Made by a program: the position numbers and the translations under genes. A model generated the notes under the pieces. That model was not told the DNA's origin, ran no database searches, and saw nothing but the letters and a program-made list of their open reading frames with translations. Shown one piece after another: positions 59,478 through 64,000 of a stretch of DNA of 64,000 nt (position 1 is its first letter; every line of letters begins with the position of its first letter). This stretch comes from Petropleomorpha daqingensis (GTDB lineage: Bacteria > Actinomycetota > Actinomycetes > Mycobacteriales > Geodermatophilaceae): the NCBI RefSeq assembly GCF_013408985.1, contig NZ_JACBZT010000001.1, positions 5,101,197 to 5,165,196 on the forward strand, written 5' to 3'.

Positions 59478-60889
59478 GGGCGACGGATCCGGCGGTGCAG
59501 CGGCTGACGGCGGAGGACCGCCTCGTCCTGTGGCCGGACCGGGTCTGGCCGCAGGACATCGGCGCTCTCCTCGTGCTCGACGGCGCGGACCTGCTCGACG
59601 GGTCGGGGGCGGTGCGCATCGACGACCTCCGCCGGGTGATCGCCGGTCGGCTCCACCTGGTTCCCCGGTTCCGGCAGCTCCTGGTCACGCCGCGACGAGG
59701 GCTGGGGCGGCCGCTGTGGGTGGACGACCCGCGGTTCGACATCGACGCCCACGTGCGCGTCGCGCCGCTGCCGGCGCACCCGGACGAGTCCGAGCTGCTG
59801 GAGTGCGTGGCGGCCCTGCGCCGGCGGCGCCTGGACCGCGCCCGGCCGCTGTGGGAGATGTGGGTGCTCCCGGGCCTGCCGGACCGGCGCGTGGGTCTGT
59901 TCGTCCGGCTGCACCACGTCGTCGCGGACGGCATCGCGGGGGTCGCCACGATGGGCGCGCTGCTCGACGCCCCCGGCGCGCGGGAGACGATTCCGCCCTG
60001 GACACCCGCGCCGGCGCCGAGCGCACGGGAGCTGCTGATCGACGACCTGCGCTCACGGATCCGGCGGGCCGGCTCTGCGCTCGGGCACCCGCGCGCCGCC
60101 CTCGGCACCCTCGGGACCGTCCGGGGCGAGCTCCAGGAGCTGCTGGCCGACGACGGCGCGCGGACCACGACCCTGAACCGGGTGGTCGGCGCCGAACGCC
60201 GCCTGGCGCTGGCCCGGGCCGACATGCCCGAGGTCACGGCGCTCGCGGCAGCGCACGGCGCGACGGTCGACGACGTCCTCCTGACCGTCACCGCGGGCGG
60301 GCTCCGGGCACTGCTCGCCGCCCGGGGCGAGCTCTCCGACGACCTGGTCGTACGCGTCTTCGTGCCGGTCACGCTGCGGCCGCGGGGCTCGCGTGCGCGG
60401 GCGCGCGGGAACCTGATCGGCCAGATGGTCGTGCCCCTGCCGGTCGGGACGGCGGACCCTGTCGCCCGGCTCGAGGCGATCGCGGCGGAGACCACCCGTC
60501 GCAAGGCGCGCCGCCGCCCCTCGCTCGCGACGCTCTTCCACGGGCGGCTGGTCTCGCTGGTCCTGCTGAAGCTCATGGCCCGCCGGCCGGTGAACGTGGA
60601 GACCGCGGACGTACCGGGGCCGACGGAGCCCGTGTTCCTCGCCGGCGCACGGGTGCTCGAGGTGTTCCCGCTGCTCAACCTGGTCGGCACCGTGCCCGTC
60701 GGGATCGGTGCGCTGTCCTACGCGGGGCGGCTCGGGATCATGCTCACCGTCGACCGGGAGGCGGTGGCCGATCTCGACGTCCTGGCCGGGGGGCTGCGCC
60801 GGGACCTGGCGGCTCTCCTCGGCCCGGCCGCGCAAACCCCTTGGGAGGCGCACCGCGAGAGCGGGAGGATCGCGGAGAGCCACCTGTAG
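59474..60889 (+). CDS. Wax ester synthase / diacylglycerol acyltransferase (WS/DGAT)
   Basis: 471 aa with the complete motif HHVVADG (147-153). Also LTAEDRLVLWPDRVWPQDIG at the N-terminus, PLWVDDPRFDIDAHVRV, the catalytic-domain end TVDDVLLTVTAGGLRAL, and DVPGPTEPVFLAGARV with LSYAGRLGIMLTVD in the second half. Makes triacylglycerol or wax ester from acyl-CoA. GTG overlaps the preceding membrane-protein stop. It is the second WS/DGAT in the window and, unlike the copy at 33861-35246, has both His residues. Confidence 0.94.
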   Translation: MRATDPAVQRLTAEDRLVLWPDRVWPQDIGALLVLDGADLLDGSGAVRIDDLRRVIAGRLHLVPRFRQLLVTPRRGLGRPLWVDDPRFDIDAHVRVAPLPAHPDESELLECVAALRRRRLDRARPLWEMWVLPGLPDRRVGLFVRLHHVVADGIAGVATMGALLDAPGARETIPPWTPAPAPSARELLIDDLRSRIRRAGSALGHPRAALGTLGTVRGELQELLADDGARTTTLNRVVGAERRLALARADMPEVTALAAAHGATVDDVLLTVTAGGLRALLAARGELSDDLVVRVFVPVTLRPRGSRARARGNLIGQMVVPLPVGTADPVARLEAIAAETTRRKARRRPSLATLFHGRLVSLVLLKLMARRPVNVETADVPGPTEPVFLAGARVLEVFPLLNLVGTVPVGIGALSYAGRLGIMLTVDREAVADLDVLAGGLRRDLAALLGPAAQTPWEAHRESGRIAESHL

Positions 60890-60901
60890 CGGAGGTGCAC
60901 C

Positions 60902-61120
60902 GTGGACGGCGATCCCGAGAGTCTCGAGGACGGCATCCAGCTGGAGTTCGACCTGGCCCGACTGGAGCTCGCCGATGCGCGGCGGGCCTTCCTGGCCGAC
61001 GACTCCCCGGCATCCCGGCAGCGGGTGGACGAGTGCCGGGCGCGGCTCGACCGGATCCTCGACATGTGGAACGACGTCCTCGTGACCACGGCCTGGAGCG
61101 TCCACTCGCCGGCGGGGTGA
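60902..61120 (+). CDS. Small helical protein, unknown function
   Basis: 72 aa, acidic, two predicted amphipathic helices (IQLEFDLARLELADARRAFL and RQRVDECRARLDRILDMW). Single Cys and two Trp. GTG start with GCGGAGGTG 6-10 bases upstream, 12 bases after the WS/DGAT stop, so likely cotranscribed. Family not recognised. Confidence 0.65.
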   Translation: MDGDPESLEDGIQLEFDLARLELADARRAFLADDSPASRQRVDECRARLDRILDMWNDVLVTTAWSVHSPAG

Positions 61121-61242
61121 CCAACGACCCGCGGGGCACGGACGTTCGACGGGCGTTTCGGGACCTCTTCCAGCAGTCGCCCGGCAGCCGGGACGGCGAG
61201 GCTGGGTGCCCGGCGGACCGACGACCTGGAGAGGTGAGGCCG

Positions 61243-62361
61243 GTGCGCGCACCCACTCCCCACCCGCACCCCATCGGGTCTCCCGAGGCCTGGCGCGAGG
61301 CCCTCGAGGTCGCGGCCGACCACGGCCGGCTCGCCCCGTCGGTGCACAACACCCAGCCGTGGGTCTTCGCGCTCTTCCCCGACCGGCTGGAGGTGCGGGC
61401 GGACCGCTCCCGGCAGCTCGCCGTCCTGGATCCCGAGGGGCGGGAGCTGGTCATGAGCGTGGGTGCGGCCCTGTTCGGCGTCCGGGCCTCGCTGGCCGCC
61501 TCGCGGCTCGCCCCGGAGGTGCGCCGGCTCCCCGACCCGGACGACCCCGATCTGCTGGCCACCGTGGAGCAGGGCTCCGGTGCGCCTGACCCCGCGCTGG
61601 CCCCGCTGGACCGGGTGACCGCGCGGCGGCACACGAACCGGCACCCGTTCGGCCCGGAGACCGTGCCCGCCGAGGACCTCGAGGAGCTCGCCGCCGCGGT
61701 CGCGGCCGAGGACGCCGTGCTCGTACCGGTCCGCGCCGCCCAGCAGCGCGTCCTCGTCGGAGAGCTCACCCGGCTGGCCGACCTGCTGCAGAACGCCGAT
61801 CCGGACTACCGCGACGAACTGCGCCGGTGGACCGGCCAGTCCCCCGCGCAGGGCGACGGCGTGCCTGCGAGCTCGGTTCCGCGCACAGCGGGTCCGCGCA
61901 CGGACGCCGTCCCGGTGCGGGACTTCGACCTGCGGGGTACCGGGGGTCTCCCCAAGCAGACCGGGTCGGGCGTCGACCAGACGCTGCTCCTGCTCGCCAC
62001 CGCCCAGGACGACGTCCTCGCCTGGCTCCGGGCGGGCGAGGCGCTGCAGCGGTTGCTGCTGGAGCTGACCCGGCGGGACTGGGTGGCCGGCCCGCTCACC
62101 CAGTCGTTGGAGGTCCCGGAGACCCGCGCGCGGCTGGGCGAGCTGACGGATCCGTTCGTCCCGCAGATGCTGCTCCGGGTGGGCCGTGCGGCCCCGGCCG
62201 AGCCCACCGCGCGGCGGCCGCGCCGGGCCGTCGTCGAGAACAGCAGCCATCCGGACGCGCCCGCCGTCCCTCGCCAGCCGGCACCGGCACCAGCGCCGAC
62301 GCCGGCCGTCGTGCGCCCCGCCCCGGTGCCCGACGGCCGGGGTGGGACGACCTGGGGGTAG
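61243..62361 (+). CDS. Acg-family FMN-binding nitroreductase-like protein, second copy
   Basis: 372 aa. Same blocks as the copy at 43470-44471: LAPSVHNTQPWVFALF, VRADRSRQLAVLDPEGRELV, SVGAALFGVRASL, RRHTNRHPF, and AGEALQRLLLELTRRDWVAG. It differs by a Pro/Ala-rich C-terminal tail of about 40 residues (PAPAPTPAVVRPAPVPDG). GTG at 61243 chosen because GAGAGGTGAGG precedes it; GTG 61234 is the alternative. A TTCGGGACC half-site occurs about 80 bases upstream. Dormancy-linked flavin protein by family. Confidence 0.9.
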   Translation: MRAPTPHPHPIGSPEAWREALEVAADHGRLAPSVHNTQPWVFALFPDRLEVRADRSRQLAVLDPEGRELVMSVGAALFGVRASLAASRLAPEVRRLPDPDDPDLLATVEQGSGAPDPALAPLDRVTARRHTNRHPFGPETVPAEDLEELAAAVAAEDAVLVPVRAAQQRVLVGELTRLADLLQNADPDYRDELRRWTGQSPAQGDGVPASSVPRTAGPRTDAVPVRDFDLRGTGGLPKQTGSGVDQTLLLLATAQDDVLAWLRAGEALQRLLLELTRRDWVAGPLTQSLEVPETRARLGELTDPFVPQMLLRVGRAAPAEPTARRPRRAVVENSSHPDAPAVPRQPAPAPAPTPAVVRPAPVPDGRGGTTWG

Positions 62362-62365
62362 GAGG

Positions 62366-63277
62366 TCAGACCCCGGCGGGCTGCCCCGGAGCCGCGGCGG
62401 CGAGGCCGCCGACGTCGGCGACGGTCTCCAGTGCCACCCCGATCTGCTCGTTGAGCCGCAGCAGCGACTCGCACGCCCGGTCGCGGCGGCGGTGCAGGTC
62501 CTCGAGCTCCCCGCGGACCTCGGCCAGCGCGGCCTCGGCGGCAGCGGCGGTCTCCTCCTGCTCGCGGCGTGCGCCGGCCCGGGTGTCGGCCAGCCACCTC
62601 GCCAGCTCCGCCTCGGCCTTCGACCGCTTGTCGGCGGCCTCGAGGGCGAGCCGGTCGCGCTCCGCCTTGGCCTCGCGCAGGATCTGCGCCGCCTCGGCCT
62701 TGGCGCGGTCGACCTCGGCGGTGGCCTCGGCCCGCAGCAGGCGCGCCTCCTCCCGCATGCGGTCGCTGGCCTCCACGGCCATCTGCTTGATCTCGTGCGC
62801 CTTGCGCAGCCGCGCGTCGGCCTCGGTGCGGGCGTCGGCGAGGACCTGGTCGGCCTCGGCCTGCCCACCGGCGGTGAGCGCGGCCGCCTCGTCGGCGGCC
62901 ATCCGGAGCATCCGGCCCATCCGCTCGGAGATGACGGTCATCTCCTGGCCCTCGGGCGAGCGGGCCAGCAGCCGCCGGGAGATCTCCAGCTCCGCGCAGG
63001 CGCGGCCGTAGCGCTCGACCAGGTCGTCGGTCTCCCGCCGGGCCGCCCGCAGCTCCGCCTCGGCCCACGAGACGTAGTTGTCGACCTGCAGGCGGTCGTA
63101 GCCGCGCACCGCCGACCGGAACACCGGGGCGGTGGTGAGCAGGGCGTCGAGGTCGCCGGAGAGGTTGGGCATCTCCGGGTCGACGACGAAGTTCCCCGCC
63201 GCGGTGGCGCCGGCGTGCAGGGTGCTGCCCTGCTCGCGGCCGGAACCGTCGGGGGCCACCTCGGTACGTCGGAACAT
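62366..63277 (-). CDS. DivIVA-like coiled-coil protein
   Basis: 303 aa. After a polar lead (about 45 residues) comes a DivIVA-type start FRSAVRGYDRLQVDNYVSWA, then a nearly unbroken coiled coil from about 70 to 285 rich in Ala/Glu/Arg (for example AEATAEVDRAKAEAAQILRE). This is the layout of actinobacterial DivIVA/Wag31 or Scy-like cell-pole and cytoskeletal proteins. ATG at 63277 with AGGAGG 9 bases upstream. It stands alone between the Acg-like gene and a small membrane protein. Confidence 0.85.
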   Translation of the reverse strand: MFRRTEVAPDGSGREQGSTLHAGATAAGNFVVDPEMPNLSGDLDALLTTAPVFRSAVRGYDRLQVDNYVSWAEAELRAARRETDDLVERYGRACAELEISRRLLARSPEGQEMTVISERMGRMLRMAADEAAALTAGGQAEADQVLADARTEADARLRKAHEIKQMAVEASDRMREEARLLRAEATAEVDRAKAEAAQILREAKAERDRLALEAADKRSKAEAELARWLADTRAGARREQEETAAAAEAALAEVRGELEDLHRRRDRACESLLRLNEQIGVALETVADVGGLAAAAPGQPAGV

Positions 63278-63476
63278 GCGGCAACCGCCTCCTGAGGGAC
63301 CGATCCGTCTCTTCTTCCTGGACACTGGCAGACACGCCCGGACGGTCGCGCGACCGGACCGGCGCGTCGGCGGCGCCCCCGGCGTAGCTACCCGCCCGGT
63401 GCAGGGCTGATCACGGGGCGTGGTCATAGGGCGCTCACAACGTCACGAACAGGTCACGACCGGACCGGGAGGGGAC

Positions 63477-63671
63477 ATGGCATCGCCGGGACAGCGGGCC
63501 GGGGTCGTGGCGCTCGGAGCGGTGCAGGTCTCGCTCGCGGCCGCCGCCTGGACCGACCTGGCCCGGCGCCCGGCGCGGCAGGTGAACGGCCCGAAGCCGC
63601 TGTGGGCCCTGGTCATCGCGGTGAACGTCGTGGGTCCGCTGACGTACTTCCGCTTCGGCCGGCGGCACTGA
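63477..63671 (+). CDS. Small PLDc_N-like membrane protein
   Basis: 64 aa. First hydrophobic segment VVALGAVQVSLAAAAWTDLA, then RRPARQVNGPKPLWALVIAV and NVVGPLTYFRFGRR. The WALVI...GPLxYxxFGR pattern is that of the phospholipase-D-nuclease N-terminal (PLDc_N) helix pair occurring alone. ATG with GGGAGGGG 4-11 bases upstream. Function unknown. Confidence 0.82.
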   Translation: MASPGQRAGVVALGAVQVSLAAAAWTDLARRPARQVNGPKPLWALVIAVNVVGPLTYFRFGRRH

Positions 63672-63733
63672 TCCGTGGCCGCGAGGACCGCCGGGCATAC
63701 GAGCAGCGGTCGCCGCGTTGTGCCGTGCGAAGA

Positions 63734-63751
63734 TAGTTGCACTCTCAACTA
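63734..63751. promoter_or_regulatory. MarR-type operator TAGTTG-N6-CAACTA
   Basis: Perfect 6-base arms around CACTCT, 15 bases upstream of the LLM monooxygenase ATG. Arms of this kind (AGTTGC/GCAACT) are typical of MarR/OhrR-family regulators, some of which are thiol-oxidation sensors. The regulator gene is not in the window. Confidence 0.6.
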
Positions 63752-63766
63752 GCAACGGAGACGGTC

Positions 63767-64000
63767 ATGCAGTTCGGCATCTTCTCGGTCAGCGACATCA
63801 CCACTGACCCGACCACCGGTCGCACGCCCACCGAGGGCGAGCGGATCAAGGCGGTCCTCGCGATCGCCACGAAGGCCGAGGAGGTCGGGCTGGACGTCTT
63901 CGCCCTCGGCGAGCACCACAACCCGCCGTTCTTCTCGTCCTCCCCCACGACGACCCTGGCGCACATCGCCGCGCAGACGACGACGCTGCAGCTGTCGACC
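63767..64000 (+). CDS. LLM-class flavin-dependent oxidoreductase, 3'-truncated
   Basis: First 78 residues only; the gene continues past the right edge. MQFGIFSVSDITTDPTTGRT, then KAVLAIATKAEEVGLDVFAL and GEHHNPPFFSSSPTTTLAHI match the start of the luciferase-like monooxygenase family. The TIM-barrel GEHH motif near residue 46-49 is characteristic of the FMN-using group. ATG at 63767 with ACGGAGACGG 3-12 bases upstream. It stands behind a MarR-type palindrome, which suggests induction by an electrophile or oxidant. Confidence 0.9.
   Translation, partial: MQFGIFSVSDITTDPTTGRTPTEGERIKAVLAIATKAEEVGLDVFALGEHHNPPFFSSSPTTTLAHIAAQTTTLQLST

Noticed and set aside
61156-61173. TTCGGGACCTCTTCCAGC as a DosR box upstream of the second Acg gene
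   Set aside because: The left half fits well, but the right half does not; only a half-site.

Overview
The window is very GC-rich DNA with almost gapless coding, many GTG starts and many 4-base start/stop overlaps. This and the gene content (DevR/DevS, EthA/EthR, Rv1733c-like, Acg-like, WS/DGAT and Rpf-type cell-wall genes) point to an aerobic actinobacterium. A soil or rock genus of the Geodermatophilaceae (Blastococcus, Geodermatophilus, Modestobacter) would fit, but that placement is inference. I see no rRNA, tRNA, IS element, prophage, CRISPR array or plasmid origin. It looks like ordinary chromosome with an accessory stress/dormancy block.

Layout. 1-3.7 kb: end of a fatty-acyl catabolic operon (thiolase, acyl-CoA dehydrogenase, phosphotransferase-DUF6285). 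3.7-5.7 kb: FRG-domain, YceI and small membrane proteins. 5.7-12.1 kb: a catabolic cluster. A leftward four-gene operon (CoA-transferase, citryl-CoA-lyase-like enzyme, oxidoreductase, intradiol dioxygenase) faces a rightward amidohydrolase-IclR pair, and their shared promoter region carries two copies of one palindrome. 12.1-24.7 kb: mixed housekeeping and envelope genes, including a GH3 lipoprotein, an AlkZ-like glycosylase, a second acyl-CoA dehydrogenase with a hot-dog hydratase, and a DedA/alpha-glucosidase/phosphoesterase operon. A lytic transglycosylase follows, whose leader carries a c-di-AMP (ydaO) riboswitch. 25-31.4 kb: a methyltransferase, an MFS transporter with an unusual Ala-rich repeat insert, and an EthA-SDR operon divergent from EthR.

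31.5-62.4 kb is the most striking part. It is a long block of genes whose mycobacterial relatives belong to the DosR (DevR) hypoxia/dormancy regulon: a DevS-like heme-GAF kinase and a DevR-like regulator, four universal stress domains in tandem plus a single-domain protein, two Acg-type oxidoreductases, an Rv1733c-like protein, a CBS protein, a flavodoxin, a PNPOx-like protein, two P-type ATPases, two WS/DGAT acyltransferases, and phosphoketolase with acetate kinase. Two identical palindromes GGACCTAGGTCC and several looser versions lie in promoter gaps of this block. They have the half-site spacing of the mycobacterial DosR box. The genes together suggest oxygen/redox sensing that switches on lipid storage, stress proteins and substrate-level ATP formation from sugar phosphates.

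62.4-64 kb: a DivIVA-like coiled-coil protein, a tiny membrane protein, and the start of an LLM flavin monooxygenase behind a MarR-type operator. All family calls come from reading the sequence and remembered family motifs. No database search was run.
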